A DNA stretch of 15,092 bases from JACNKV01 sp964388155 (GCA_964388155.1 CAYLYH010000047.1:1-15092), one strand, 5' to 3'; positions 6,491 to 14,666 are shown, counted from the first letter of the stretch. Program-made: numbers and translations. Notes: generated from the letters alone by a model not told the origin.

Positions 6491-7701
6491 TGGGGTTTAA
6501 ATCCATCAAAGAACAACTATCGTTAATTAGCAGAGGAGCGGAAGAGATTCTGCCGCTTAAAGAATTAGAAGTAAAATTAGGACAATCAAGAAAAACTAAT
6601 ACACCTTTAGTTATAAAACTAGGGTGTGACCCAAGTCGCCCAGACTTGCATATAGGGCATGGAGTGGTTCTCCGCAAGCTTAGACATTTTCAGGAATTAG
6701 GGCACCAAGCCGTCCTGGTAATTGGCGACTTTACCGCGATGATTGGAGATCCCTCCGGACGGAATAAAACTCGCCCTCAATTAACGCTTGAAGATGCGAA
6801 AGTGAATGCTGAAAGTTATGTTGATCAAGCAGAAGCAATACTTGATATAACGAAACTTAAAATTGTATATAACTCTAGTTGGCTAAATAGTATGAACTTC
6901 AGTGAAGTCATAAAACTTGCCAGTAAATACACCGTTGCTCGGATGCTTGAACGAGATGATTTTACGAAACGATACAAAGCAGAAGTCCCGATTTCGATTC
7001 ATGAATTTCTCTATCCTTTGGCACAAGGAATGGATTCTGTCGAACTCAATGCAGATGTGGAATTAGGCGGTACTGATCAAAAATTCAATTTGTTGGTAGG
7101 GCGCGACCTCCAGCGGGAATCTGGTCAGGAACCCCAAGTCATCATCACTTTACCGCTATTGGAAGGAACGGATGGTGTCGAGAAAATGTCGAAGTCTTAC
7201 GGAAACCACATAGGGCTTCACGACTCGCCGGAAGATATGTACGGTAAAACACTTTCAATTTCGGACGATATGATTGAAAAATATTTTCTCCTTGGCGCAG
7301 ATATGGATGGAGAGACAATGATAAACATTCGTAAACAACTCTCAGATTTATCGATAAATCCCAGAGATATTAAACGCCGATTAGCGAGAGAGATTGTTGC
7401 TTTATATTACGATAAGGAAACCGCAAATAAAGCTCAAGACCATTTTGACCAAGTATTTGTCAAGAAAGACATTCCGGATGACATGGAAAAATTTCAACTT
7501 TCAGAAGAAATGCAGTTACTGGACATCCTCAATGATTCCGGCTTGATTAAGAGTAAGGGTGAAGGAAGACGGATGATAAAACAAAACGCCGTAAAAATTG
7601 ACGGGAATCCCTGTAAGGATCAGTTAATGTTCCTCAAACCCGGTTGCGGTGAGGTTGTCATCAAAGTTGGGAAACGACGGTTCTTAAAGGTGACAGGATG
7701 A
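6490..7701 (+). CDS. tyrS: Tyrosyl-tRNA synthetase
   Basis: This class I synthetase charges tRNA-Tyr with tyrosine. The 403-residue product has KLGCDPSRPDLHIGHG with the HIGH signature at residues 54-57. The Rossmann core carries VIGDFTAMIGDPSGRNKTRP and GGTDQKFNLL. The KMSKS signature is at 232-236 (EKMSKSYGNHIGL), and a C-terminal S4-type RNA-binding domain covers about 335-400 (IKSKGEGRRMIKQNAVKIDG). The sequence resembles the TyrZ/type II subgroup rather than the E. coli type. The ATG overlaps the smpB stop by one base and its own stop overlaps the next gene as ATGA, so the three genes are very likely co-transcribed and translationally coupled. No T-box leader can lie between smpB and tyrS. 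Confidence 0.97.
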   Translation: MGFKSIKEQLSLISRGAEEILPLKELEVKLGQSRKTNTPLVIKLGCDPSRPDLHIGHGVVLRKLRHFQELGHQAVLVIGDFTAMIGDPSGRNKTRPQLTLEDAKVNAESYVDQAEAILDITKLKIVYNSSWLNSMNFSEVIKLASKYTVARMLERDDFTKRYKAEVPISIHEFLYPLAQGMDSVELNADVELGGTDQKFNLLVGRDLQRESGQEPQVIITLPLLEGTDGVEKMSKSYGNHIGLHDSPEDMYGKTLSISDDMIEKYFLLGADMDGETMINIRKQLSDLSINPRDIKRRLAREIVALYYDKETANKAQDHFDQVFVKKDIPDDMEKFQLSEEMQLLDILNDSGLIKSKGEGRRMIKQNAVKIDGNPCKDQLMFLKPGCGEVVIKVGKRRFLKVTG

Positions 7702-9332
7702 GGAAAACATTCAGTCTAATTCTTTTTATCTTTTTCTTGGGTGGATGTGATAAAATCAAAAAATTAGAAGATGTGAAACTGGTGGTCGTCATCTCTGTAG
7801 ATCAACTAAGTTATGACTTACTTACAAAAAATAAACCGCTTTACACTGGTGGATTTAAGTGGCTGATTGACCATGGATATCAATTTACAAACACGCACCA
7901 TGAACACGGATATACTGCAACCGGTCCCGGGCATTTTGTGATTGGTTCAGGGCAGCATCCGGGTCCAAATGGGATATTAGGGAATTACTGGTATAACCGT
8001 GATTTAGGTCGCTCTGTGTCCTGTGTTGAGGATACAGTATCATCTGTGGTGAAATACGAAGGAAACGCCAGATCCTATCGCCAAATTAATACAACCGGTT
8101 TAGGAGATTGGGTGAAAGAAAAATATCCCAATTCGAAAATTTATTCTGTTGCCGGAAAAGATCGAGCAGCTGTCATGTTGGCAGGTAAACATCCTGATAT
8201 GGCGTTTTATTACAATTGGCGAGGTCAATTTGTAACTTCCGACTATTATATGGACACATTGCCAGATTGGTTAATTGCCTATAATAATGATCTTCAAATT
8301 GTTACGTATAGAGATAGTTTGTGGACACGCTCTTTGTCGCCTCCCGTTTATGATGAATACGGTCATGCTGATTTCTTTGAAGGTGAGTCAGATCGTTACC
8401 ATTCAGTGACGTATTCACCGATATTTCCGATCGGATTTGATGAAGACCTGTCGGACGAAGACATTGCGGATGACTTTTTTGGTTTTCCCTGGATGGAACG
8501 CGCAACGATCAATTTGGCGAAGGTAATCGTTGATGAAGAAGAATTAGGAAAGGATTTGAATCCGGATATTTTGTTTGTTGGTTTATCGGCTACGGATGCC
8601 ATTGTTCATTATTATGGACCGAACTCACATGAAGCCATTGATAATTTGATCAAAGCCGATCAATACCTTGGAAGCATGATTCAATTCATTCATACGAGAG
8701 TAGATTCCACAAATGTTTTATTTATTCTAACCGGCGACCATGGCGGGCTTCCTCTCCCTGAGCATCGACAAACGATGGGACTCTCCGGTGGCAGAATCAA
8801 TAAAACTGAAAGAAAAGATGCAGTGAAAGAATCTCTTAAATTGGTTACTGAAAAATTTGGTCGTAATGATCTACTGGTTAATGATGGTCTGGGATTTTAT
8901 TATGATGTACCTTTAATGAATGAGCTGAACATTGCAAAAACCGAGGTGGATGAAATTATCATTTCCAGAATGGAAAAGGTTGGCGGAGTTGCTAAAGTAT
9001 TAACCAAAGACGAGATCATGTCTTCAGCTGCTAATGATAGAATTCTCCGGCGTTTACGAAATTCTTTTCATTCCGATAAGAGCGCCGATCTATGGGTTTT
9101 GCAGGAAAAATATTGGGTAACAAAATATCCTTATGGAACCGGACACGGAACTCCTTATGATTATGATACACATGTTCCGTTAATATTCAGTAATACGAAG
9201 TTCTCTAAAAAAATGTTTGATGATCGTACTGCAACGGTGGATATTGCTCCAACCATCGCCAATATTTTGGGTGTTATTCCGGATAGAACAGATGGAAACG
9301 TGTTGAGATTGGGAAAAAGAGTGAAAAGGTGA
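7698..9332 (+). CDS. Lipoprotein alkaline phosphatase-superfamily enzyme (PafA/NPP-like)
   Basis: The 544-residue protein begins with a lipoprotein signal peptide (lipobox LGGC, Cys17), placing it on a membrane facing the periplasm. The catalytic layout matches PafA-type phosphatases. Asp35 (SVDQLSYD) is a metal ligand. The nucleophile is Thr75 in TATGPGH. Asn96 (GNYWYNR) lies 21 residues on, the same spacing as Thr79-Asn100 of PafA. Lys154 and Arg156 are in GKDRAAV. Further metal ligands are in ATDAIVH (DxxxH), TGDHGG and GTGHGTPYD. It should hydrolyse phosphate monoesters or diesters for phosphate scavenging; exact substrate preference cannot be read. The ATG overlaps the tyrS stop by 4 bp. 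A degenerate-repeat spacer follows. Confidence 0.9.
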   Translation: MRKTFSLILFIFFLGGCDKIKKLEDVKLVVVISVDQLSYDLLTKNKPLYTGGFKWLIDHGYQFTNTHHEHGYTATGPGHFVIGSGQHPGPNGILGNYWYNRDLGRSVSCVEDTVSSVVKYEGNARSYRQINTTGLGDWVKEKYPNSKIYSVAGKDRAAVMLAGKHPDMAFYYNWRGQFVTSDYYMDTLPDWLIAYNNDLQIVTYRDSLWTRSLSPPVYDEYGHADFFEGESDRYHSVTYSPIFPIGFDEDLSDEDIADDFFGFPWMERATINLAKVIVDEEELGKDLNPDILFVGLSATDAIVHYYGPNSHEAIDNLIKADQYLGSMIQFIHTRVDSTNVLFILTGDHGGLPLPEHRQTMGLSGGRINKTERKDAVKESLKLVTEKFGRNDLLVNDGLGFYYDVPLMNELNIAKTEVDEIIISRMEKVGGVAKVLTKDEIMSSAANDRILRRLRNSFHSDKSADLWVLQEKYWVTKYPYGTGHGTPYDYDTHVPLIFSNTKFSKKMFDDRTATVDIAPTIANILGVIPDRTDGNVLRLGKRVKR

Positions 9333-9436
9333 ATGGATGAATGGGAGAGGAGGCGAAAGGTGACTCGACAGTTACAGAAGGCAGAAAAAACTGATAGGTT
9401 ACAATAAATTGGAAAAAAATAACAAAACAAATTTTG

Positions 9437-9473
9437 AACACCAAACGCCTAACTCCTAACGTACAACACCTAA
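9437..9473. repeat. Degenerate short-period repeat, AAC-rich
   Basis: The segment reads as 7- to 8-bp units starting with AAC: aacacca, aacgcct, aactcct, aacgtac, aacacct. It lies in the 178-bp space between the phosphatase gene and the small Arg-rich gene, where I found no other gene. Its unit length resembles that of the array at 5321-5368, but the sequence differs. Confidence 0.5.
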
Positions 9474-9510
9474 TATAAATGAGACTATGTATTAAAAAGA
9501 GTTGATAATT

Positions 9511-9645
9511 ATGAAGAATAAACAGCAGAAAAAACGGGCATTTGATCGACGGATAAAAGAACGCCGGACCAATAGTGAACCTATTGCGGATAATCGACGT
9601 ACTGGTTACGAACGTCGTCGAGTAGATCGTCGCAAAAAACAATAG
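9511..9645 (+). CDS. Small Arg-rich protein, 44 residues
   Basis: An ATG-initiated frame encodes a 44-residue, very basic protein beginning MKNKQQKKRAFDRRIKERR and ending ERRRVDRRKKQ. Arg-Arg pairs recur in acidic-residue contexts (DRR, ERR, NRR, ERRR, DRR), which points to a charged helix or a nucleic-acid or ribosome-binding peptide. The paired-Arg pattern argues for real coding. A weak Shine-Dalgarno (AAGAG, 9497-9501) lies 9 nt upstream. Its TAG stop shares a base with the GTG start of the acetyltransferase gene, and that GTG has no Shine-Dalgarno of its own, so translation of the second gene may depend on this one. I do not recognise the family. Confidence 0.65.
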   Translation: MKNKQQKKRAFDRRIKERRTNSEPIADNRRTGYERRRVDRRKKQ

Positions 9646-10598
9646 TGTTTTCTATAAGAGAATTCTTAGGCTCCAAGTCTGATTATGATGTATTAGCGAA
9701 AATTGATTCGACACTTTGGCAGAATCATCCGGTGACAGCGGATGAGTTACGGTACAGGGAAAACCATCGTGAGAAAAAATACTGGCGAAAAAGAATTATT
9801 CTAGAGTTTAACAATAACACTGCCGGTTATGGTTCGTATGGAGAAAGAGATTGGGCATTTGTAGATGGAGGATTTGACTTTGAGATTTCTGTTTTACCGA
9901 AATACCGGCGACTGGGTGGAGGTTCCATGCTATATGAACAAATAATAGACGAACTTTACCAAAAATATCCGGCGAAACTTTCCAGTTATTCAAGGGAAGA
10001 TCAGAAAGACGGAATGTACTTTTTAGAAAAACGAGGATATATCAGAACTCTTCGTGAACCGGAATCAGTTATTTATCCTCAAGAATTTAACGGAGAACAA
10101 TTCATACACTACATTCAAAAACTTAATACCCAGAAAATATTCTTTTACTCACTGAACGAAATTGATAAGATCGTTTACAATTGGAAAGAGAAATTGTACG
10201 ATATTGAGTGGGAAATATGTCAGGATATTCCTTTTCCCGATCCTCCTACAAAACCTCCGTTTGATGTATGGGAAAAACAAACATTTGACCCAGGCAGGTT
10301 TACCCCGGATTCATATTTCGTTGCGGCAGATGGGAAAAATATTGTTGGTGTGAGTTGCTTAAAAAAAGTTCCGGCAGATTCGAAAAAAATGTCCACGATG
10401 TTAACCGGTACTGCCCGGAAATATCGCCGCCGCGGAATTGCAACTGCATTGAAAACTGCCTGCATTAATACAGCAAAACGAATGGGCGTGAAAGAAATCA
10501 TGACGGATAATGAAGAAAACAATCCGATGTACCAATTAAATTTACGCTTAGGATTTAAACCATTGCCCGCTTGGCTGCATTATGAAAAGACCTTATGA
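9645..10598 (+). CDS. Tandem GNAT-domain N-acetyltransferase
   Basis: The 317-residue protein has two GCN5-related acetyltransferase folds. The first spans about residues 1-145, with acetyl-CoA loop YRRLGGGSML and the late strand-turn FLEKRGYIRT. The second spans about 165-317, with loop YRRRGIATALKTACINTAK, then TDNEENNPMYQLNLRLGFK, the usual GNAT ending. Each loop carries the R-x-x-G-x-G/A pattern for pantetheine-pyrophosphate binding. Tandem GNATs include mycothiol synthase and several antibiotic or peptide N-acetyltransferases; the substrate here is unknown. The GTG start is preferred because FSIREFLGSKSDYD is a typical GNAT first strand and no good ATG lies nearby. It overlaps the upstream small gene's stop by one base. 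Confidence 0.85.
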   Translation: MFSIREFLGSKSDYDVLAKIDSTLWQNHPVTADELRYRENHREKKYWRKRIILEFNNNTAGYGSYGERDWAFVDGGFDFEISVLPKYRRLGGGSMLYEQIIDELYQKYPAKLSSYSREDQKDGMYFLEKRGYIRTLREPESVIYPQEFNGEQFIHYIQKLNTQKIFFYSLNEIDKIVYNWKEKLYDIEWEICQDIPFPDPPTKPPFDVWEKQTFDPGRFTPDSYFVAADGKNIVGVSCLKKVPADSKKMSTMLTGTARKYRRRGIATALKTACINTAKRMGVKEIMTDNEENNPMYQLNLRLGFKPLPAWLHYEKTL

Positions 10599-10628
10599 GG
10601 TATTCATATGTTAAAGCCCGCTTAAAAT

Positions 10629-10646
10629 AGACAAATGTTATTGTCT
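10629..10646 (-). terminator. Possible terminator hairpin of the eIF2B-like gene
   Basis: A perfect 6-bp stem AGACAA/TTGTCT with a 6-nt loop sits at the convergent junction. On the - strand it is followed by ATTTTAAG, a short T-rich run. It overlaps the stop codon of the - strand gene (10638-10640). The stem is short and AT-rich, so terminator function is uncertain. Confidence 0.3.
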
Positions 10647-11396
10647 TGAAAGGTCGGAGGGGCGAATTAATCCTTTTTCTGTAAGGATTTTCATCGATGG
10701 TGTATAGGGGATAACTTCGAAAATGGGATTACGGGGAGACGCGGGTGAATAACCGCGTACGAAACGGTGTGTTGTTGTGATGATTCGAACGGGGATTTGA
10801 TATTCACTGGCAGCGTGCATGAGGTCAGCCGTTCCGGTTTTGTTGATAAAAAACCTATCTGACAATAGATCAGCTCCCACAAGTATATGGGTGATGTCCG
10901 ATAAAAAGGATTTCCATCTGTTGTCCTCGAGTATTTGCGTAGAAATCCCTCGCCGTTGAAGATATTTTGCCAATACTTCACCTTCGTTCATTGGAGCGGA
11001 ACGCAGGCAAAATATTTTCAAATCGGCGGATGTATTGGCTGCTTTTATCAGAATATCCCGTACCATGCTTGAGTAACTAATCGTCATGACTTGAGCATAA
11101 CTAGGCAACAAAAACTGTCCGTGTTTCGCCAAAAGTTTTGCATGCGCTGTGATGTCCTTCAGCAACGCAATTATCGTCAATCGCATTCGTCCAGTCTCGT
11201 GAATTGCAGATACGATATTCCAGAGATGATGAAAAAGTCCCATCGTAGGAAATTGTCCCTGAAGAAGCTGAGTCCACGCAATAGTTTCTGACACGAGGCG
11301 ATTATCCGGGAGGGTGGAGAAATGCGTCAATGCGTCTCGGTAGATAAGGGAGGCACCGCGTGTTGTGTCAGACAGTAAAGTTGATAAAACGGGCAT
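10638..11396 (-). CDS. eIF2B alpha/beta/delta-like protein (R15P isomerase/MtnA superfamily)
   Basis: The 252-residue product has the superfamily's C-terminal blocks: TISYSSMVRDIL (105-116), then RSAPMNEGEVLAKYL (132-146), VGADLLSDRFFINKTGTADL with Asp176 and NKTG at 185-188, and NPIFEVIPYTP followed by a TEKGLI tail. The fold is shared by eIF2B regulatory subunits, ribose-1,5-bisphosphate isomerase and methylthioribose-1-phosphate isomerase. The isomerases use a Cys in the TH-C-x-S position. Here that position is Ser107 within TISYSS, as in eIF2B subunits, so isomerase activity is doubtful. Bacterial members of this type lack a settled role. I chose the ATG at 11396 because a longer in-frame TTG start (11459) would run through the divergent spacer shared with der. 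No Shine-Dalgarno is clear for either. Confidence 0.75.
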   Translation of the reverse strand: MPVLSTLLSDTTRGASLIYRDALTHFSTLPDNRLVSETIAWTQLLQGQFPTMGLFHHLWNIVSAIHETGRMRLTIIALLKDITAHAKLLAKHGQFLLPSYAQVMTISYSSMVRDILIKAANTSADLKIFCLRSAPMNEGEVLAKYLQRRGISTQILEDNRWKSFLSDITHILVGADLLSDRFFINKTGTADLMHAASEYQIPVRIITTTHRFVRGYSPASPRNPIFEVIPYTPSMKILTEKGLIRPSDLSRQ

Positions 11397-11506
11397 GGTG
11401 AAAATTACAGAAATAACTGCAGAAATACTAACGTTAAGTACAGAATAACCTGTCTTCAATTGGAGTGCTTTTTCGTAAATTCTATTATGAAATCAGAACG
11501 ATACTT

Positions 11507-12826
11507 ATGATAAACCAACCACTTATTGCCATTGTCGGACGTCCGAACGTCGGCAAATCCACGTTTTTTAACCGCGTACTAAAAACACGAAAAGCTATTG
11601 TCGATGCTCAGGAAGGTATCACCCGCGACCGAATCTATGGCACAATGGATTGGGTGGGACATCACCTGACGTTTGTAGATACAGGCGGGTACATTCCCGA
11701 AGATATTGATATCTTTAACGCAGCCGTCCGCAGGCAAGCTCAGATGGCAATTGAAGAAGCAAACCTTATCCTGTTTATGGCGGATGGCACAGAACATCCA
11801 ACATCCAGTGATGTCGCACTGGCTAAATTTGTCCGCGAATCAGGTAAACCACACATTTTAGTCGTCAATAAATGTGATTCACTTGAGCATGATGAACAAC
11901 TGATTCATTTTTATGAACTTGGAATCGAGTCACTCTTGCCTATTTCAGCTCTCTCCGGACGATTAACCGGGGATTTATTGGACGCGGTTATCGACAAATT
12001 AAAGTTAAACATCGGAGATACGGAAGAGCGTGGGGAGGAGCTTCTACATCTTGCTGTGGTCGGAATGCCAAATGTCGGGAAATCATCTCTGACGAACGCA
12101 TTGTTGCAAAAAGAACAGACGATTGTTACGCCCATTGCCGGGACAACCCGTGATTCGATTGATACACGAATGCGCTGGTACAACAAAGATGTGATGATTG
12201 TGGACACAGCCGGCATGAGAAAAAAAGCTAAGGTAAAGGAAAATATTGAGTTTTACAGCAATGTGCGTGCGCTGCAATCTATCGAACGATCGGATGTGTC
12301 TCTGGTGCTTATCGATGCGTTAAAAGGCATGGGTAAACAGGATAAAATGATTGTTGATCATGTCATAAAAAAGAAAAAAGGTATGGTATTTATCGTCAAT
12401 AAGTGGGATTTGGTGATAAAAGACTCAAATACCATGCAAGAATTCAAAGAGGAGATGGTGTATCAATTCAAATCGCTGGAACATTATCCGCTGTTATTTG
12501 TTTCCGCAATCACAAAACAGCGTGTATCAAAAATTATGGATACCGTTTGGAATGTATATCAAAACCGACAGCAGAAATTCTCCACACGGCAGTTGAACGA
12601 CTGGTTGGAGCGTGCCACCGGACAAAATCCGCCACCTGCCCCTCAGGGTAAAGGGTTAAAAATCAAATTCATAATTCAGGTGCATTCTGCCCCGCCAATC
12701 ATCGCTCTGTTTTGCAATTATCCCAAATTAGTTCCCGTGGCGTATCAGCGGTATCTCGAAAATCATTTTAGAGAGTATTTCACCATGGATGGCGTCCCCC
12801 TGACATTGTCCTTCCGTGCAAAATGA
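11507..12826 (+). CDS. der: Ribosome biogenesis GTPase Der (EngA)
   Basis: Der is an essential tandem GTPase for 50S subunit maturation. From the ATG at 11507 the product is 439 residues, the usual bacterial length. GTPase domain 1 has GRPNVGKS at 11-18, DTGGY and NKCD. Domain 2 has GMPNVGKS at 186-193, DTAGMRKKAKVKENIEFYS and NKWD. The C-terminal KH-like domain carries RVSKIMDTVWNVYQNR, then PPPAPQGKGLKIKF, and ends LTLSFRAK. A longer in-frame GTG start at 11465 would add 14 residues not typical of Der, so the ATG is preferred. It diverges from the eIF2B-like gene across about 110 bp that must hold promoters for both. The stop overlaps the next gene by 4 bp (ATGA). Confidence 0.96.
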   Translation: MINQPLIAIVGRPNVGKSTFFNRVLKTRKAIVDAQEGITRDRIYGTMDWVGHHLTFVDTGGYIPEDIDIFNAAVRRQAQMAIEEANLILFMADGTEHPTSSDVALAKFVRESGKPHILVVNKCDSLEHDEQLIHFYELGIESLLPISALSGRLTGDLLDAVIDKLKLNIGDTEERGEELLHLAVVGMPNVGKSSLTNALLQKEQTIVTPIAGTTRDSIDTRMRWYNKDVMIVDTAGMRKKAKVKENIEFYSNVRALQSIERSDVSLVLIDALKGMGKQDKMIVDHVIKKKKGMVFIVNKWDLVIKDSNTMQEFKEEMVYQFKSLEHYPLLFVSAITKQRVSKIMDTVWNVYQNRQQKFSTRQLNDWLERATGQNPPPAPQGKGLKIKFIIQVHSAPPIIALFCNYPKLVPVAYQRYLENHFREYFTMDGVPLTLSFRAK

Positions 12827-13431
12827 TTGCACACCCAACAGGGAAAAGTCAGGTATCTTTCAAAGAAAAGCGGTCGGAGTTTATCGGGATACTCATCCCT
12901 GTCAATAGCGCAAGTACTGTTGCCAAAGAACTTAAATATTATAGAAAAACTTACTATGATTCCCGCCATGTTGCCTGGGCGTATCGTCGGGGTGAAAATG
13001 GAAATGTGATAGAAAATTCTTCCGATGATGGAGAACCCTCCGGGTCAGCCGGCTCTCCGATATTAGGGGCGTTGCGGAAGAAAAATATTGTGAATGCCGC
13101 ATGTTTTGTCGTTCGGTATTTTGGGGGTGTTAAACTTGGTAAACGGGGATTGATCGACGCATACAGAACTTCTGCTGAGTTAGCGATACACGCCGGAAAG
13201 TTCAAACCATGGATTCCTACAACTGTCATACAAATCGAGTGTGACTACAAATATGCCGGAAATATATCACGAATATTTGAAAAAAATAATTGGCATATTT
13301 TGAAAGACCATTCTGAGGAAAAACTGATATGGGATGTGCAGGTTCATCGTGAAAATACTGAACAATTTATGGAAGAAATTAAATCCACTGCAGAAGGGAA
13401 GGCTCATTGCCGGATAAAAGGAAGGGAATGA
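12823..13431 (+). CDS. YigZ/IMPACT-family protein
   Basis: The 202-residue product matches the YigZ/UPF0029 family: KEKRSEFIGILIPV near residue 15, the signature YDSRHVAWAYRRG, then SSDDGEPSGSAGSPIL (about 66-81), and FVVRYFGGVKLGKRGLIDAYRTSA, followed by the smaller C-terminal ferredoxin-like DUF1949-type domain (about 135-202). The eukaryotic homologue IMPACT modulates the translation-control kinase GCN2; the bacterial role is unresolved, although the structure suggests nucleic-acid binding. The ATG overlaps the der stop, so the two genes are almost certainly one transcription unit. Length is normal, and no domain is missing. Confidence 0.93.
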   Translation: MIAHPTGKSQVSFKEKRSEFIGILIPVNSASTVAKELKYYRKTYYDSRHVAWAYRRGENGNVIENSSDDGEPSGSAGSPILGALRKKNIVNAACFVVRYFGGVKLGKRGLIDAYRTSAELAIHAGKFKPWIPTTVIQIECDYKYAGNISRIFEKNNWHILKDHSEEKLIWDVQVHRENTEQFMEEIKSTAEGKAHCRIKGRE

Positions 13432-13533
13432 GTGTGGCCAACCAAGGAGGTACAGTAGAATAATTAACTAAGGGGATAAACCAAACACTCACTCCCAACG
13501 CCCATTTTAACGGCGAATATTTGGAATAGTTCC

Positions 13534-13571
13534 ATGAATAATGAATAATGTAAAATGGACAATGGAAAATG
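13534..13571. repeat. Degenerate AATG-type short repeat
   Basis: Within the 245-bp gene-free space after the YigZ gene, the + strand repeats units ending in ATG or ATGG: tgaataatg, aataatg, taaaatgg, acaatgg, aaaatg (period about 7-8 bp). I found no other coding signal in the 13432-13676 spacer. Confidence 0.5.
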
Positions 13572-13589
13572 TCGGAGCGTAGCGTAGAA

Positions 13590-13606
13590 CCCGTGTTTTT
13601 TACGGG
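13590..13606. other. Small hairpin in intergenic spacer
   Basis: CCCGT and ACGGG pair around a 7-nt loop GTTTTTT. The T run is in the loop rather than after the stem, so it does not look like a standard terminator. Similar short blocks (acggggg, gcgta, cggag) recur over 13573-13640, suggesting a degraded dispersed repeat. Confidence 0.35.
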
Positions 13607-13664
13607 GGAAAGCGTAATCGGAGAGACTAACGGGGGTAATGATTTAAATTGGTGCTAATAATAA

Positions 13665-13669
13665 GAGGG
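13665..13669 (+). promoter_or_regulatory. Ribosome binding site of the EEP lipoprotein gene
   Basis: GAGGG with a 7-nt spacer before the ATG at 13677 supports that start, which also gives an intact lipoprotein signal peptide. Confidence 0.65.
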
Positions 13670-13676
13670 TGTAAAG

Positions 13677-14666
13677 ATGAAAAAAGTAATGATATTGATG
13701 TTGGTTGTGTTCATTCAAACCGGATGTTCACAAGAGCAAGAAACGCTGAAAGTGGCATTTTGGAATGTGGAGAACCTTTTCGATTTGGTAGATAATCCGG
13801 ATAAAAATGATGGTGAGTTTGCCATCGGCGGGAAAAAAGATTGTTCCGAATCTATCTTAAATCTAAAGTTGGACCACTTAAGTGAAGTATTGACAGAAAT
13901 GGATGCGGATATTTTTGGACTTTGTGAAGTAGAAAATCGAAAAGTATTGGAGTGGCTCAACGATAGATATTCTGAACGGAATTATTCCATCATCCATTAT
14001 GAATCACCCGATAACCGCGGTATTGATAATATGTTATATTATGATCCGGAACGATTTACGGTGTTAAACTCACGACCGATTACCATCGTATTTGATGACG
14101 GGAAACCTACTCGAGACATTTTGTACGTACAAGGAAAATTCGGGGAAGAAATATTGCATATCTATGTAAATCATTGGCCTTCAAATTATGGTGGAAAAGA
14201 GCAGGCTATTCCGCGAAGAGCCGAAACAGCAAGAGTTCTGAGAAAAGACATCAACCGAATTCTTCAGGAAAATCCACTGGCAGAAATAGTGTTAATGGGT
14301 GATTTTAATGAGGATCCGACTGAGACTGCCGTTAAGGATATTTTATATTCCACCATGGACGTAAACGCTTCTGCCGGGCAGTTGGTGAATCTGATGGGAC
14401 CGTTTTTGGAAAAACCGAAAGTTGGAACCTACGTCTGGCGGGGAGACGACTATTTCTTAGATCAAATTATTGTCAGTGCAGGGCTAATGGATGGCATTGG
14501 AATTTCTGTACAGTCCGGTTCGATGGCAATTCACGATAAACCAAAATATCGTCAGCAATCCGGAAAGTATGCACATTACCCGTTTCGATTTTGGGCAGGA
14601 AACAAGTTGCTGGGCGGATATTCGGATCATCTGGCTGTGTCGGTGGTGTTATCTTTAGCCAAATGA
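13677..14666 (+). CDS. Endonuclease/exonuclease/phosphatase-superfamily lipoprotein
   Basis: The 329-residue protein has a lipoprotein signal peptide with lipobox QTGC (Cys17), so it should be membrane-anchored outside the cytoplasm. The mature part is a DNase I-like EEP domain with the expected active-site blocks in order: FWNVENLFD (Asn), GLCEVEN (metal-binding Glu), VNHWPSNYGG (catalytic His), LMGDFNEDP (Asp and Asn) and GYSDHLAVSV near the C-terminus (Asp-His pair). The family includes extracellular nucleases and phosphodiesterases; the substrate cannot be told from sequence. No catalytic residue appears to be missing. Its stop overlaps by 4 bp the ATG of an Old Yellow Enzyme gene fragment, suggesting that the intact gene once followed in the same operon. 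Confidence 0.9.
   Translation: MKKVMILMLVVFIQTGCSQEQETLKVAFWNVENLFDLVDNPDKNDGEFAIGGKKDCSESILNLKLDHLSEVLTEMDADIFGLCEVENRKVLEWLNDRYSERNYSIIHYESPDNRGIDNMLYYDPERFTVLNSRPITIVFDDGKPTRDILYVQGKFGEEILHIYVNHWPSNYGGKEQAIPRRAETARVLRKDINRILQENPLAEIVLMGDFNEDPTETAVKDILYSTMDVNASAGQLVNLMGPFLEKPKVGTYVWRGDDYFLDQIIVSAGLMDGIGISVQSGSMAIHDKPKYRQQSGKYAHYPFRFWAGNKLLGGYSDHLAVSVVLSLAK

Noticed and set aside
9345..9405. Strong Shine-Dalgarno-like GAGGAGG near 9349 followed by GTG
   Set aside because: The frame ends after 15 codons with no recognisable peptide.
9274..9642. 122-residue - strand frame opposite the spacer and the small Arg-rich gene
   Set aside because: Phe/Ser-rich translation opposite AT-rich spacer, overlapping the end of the phosphatase gene, with no motif and no ribosome binding site.
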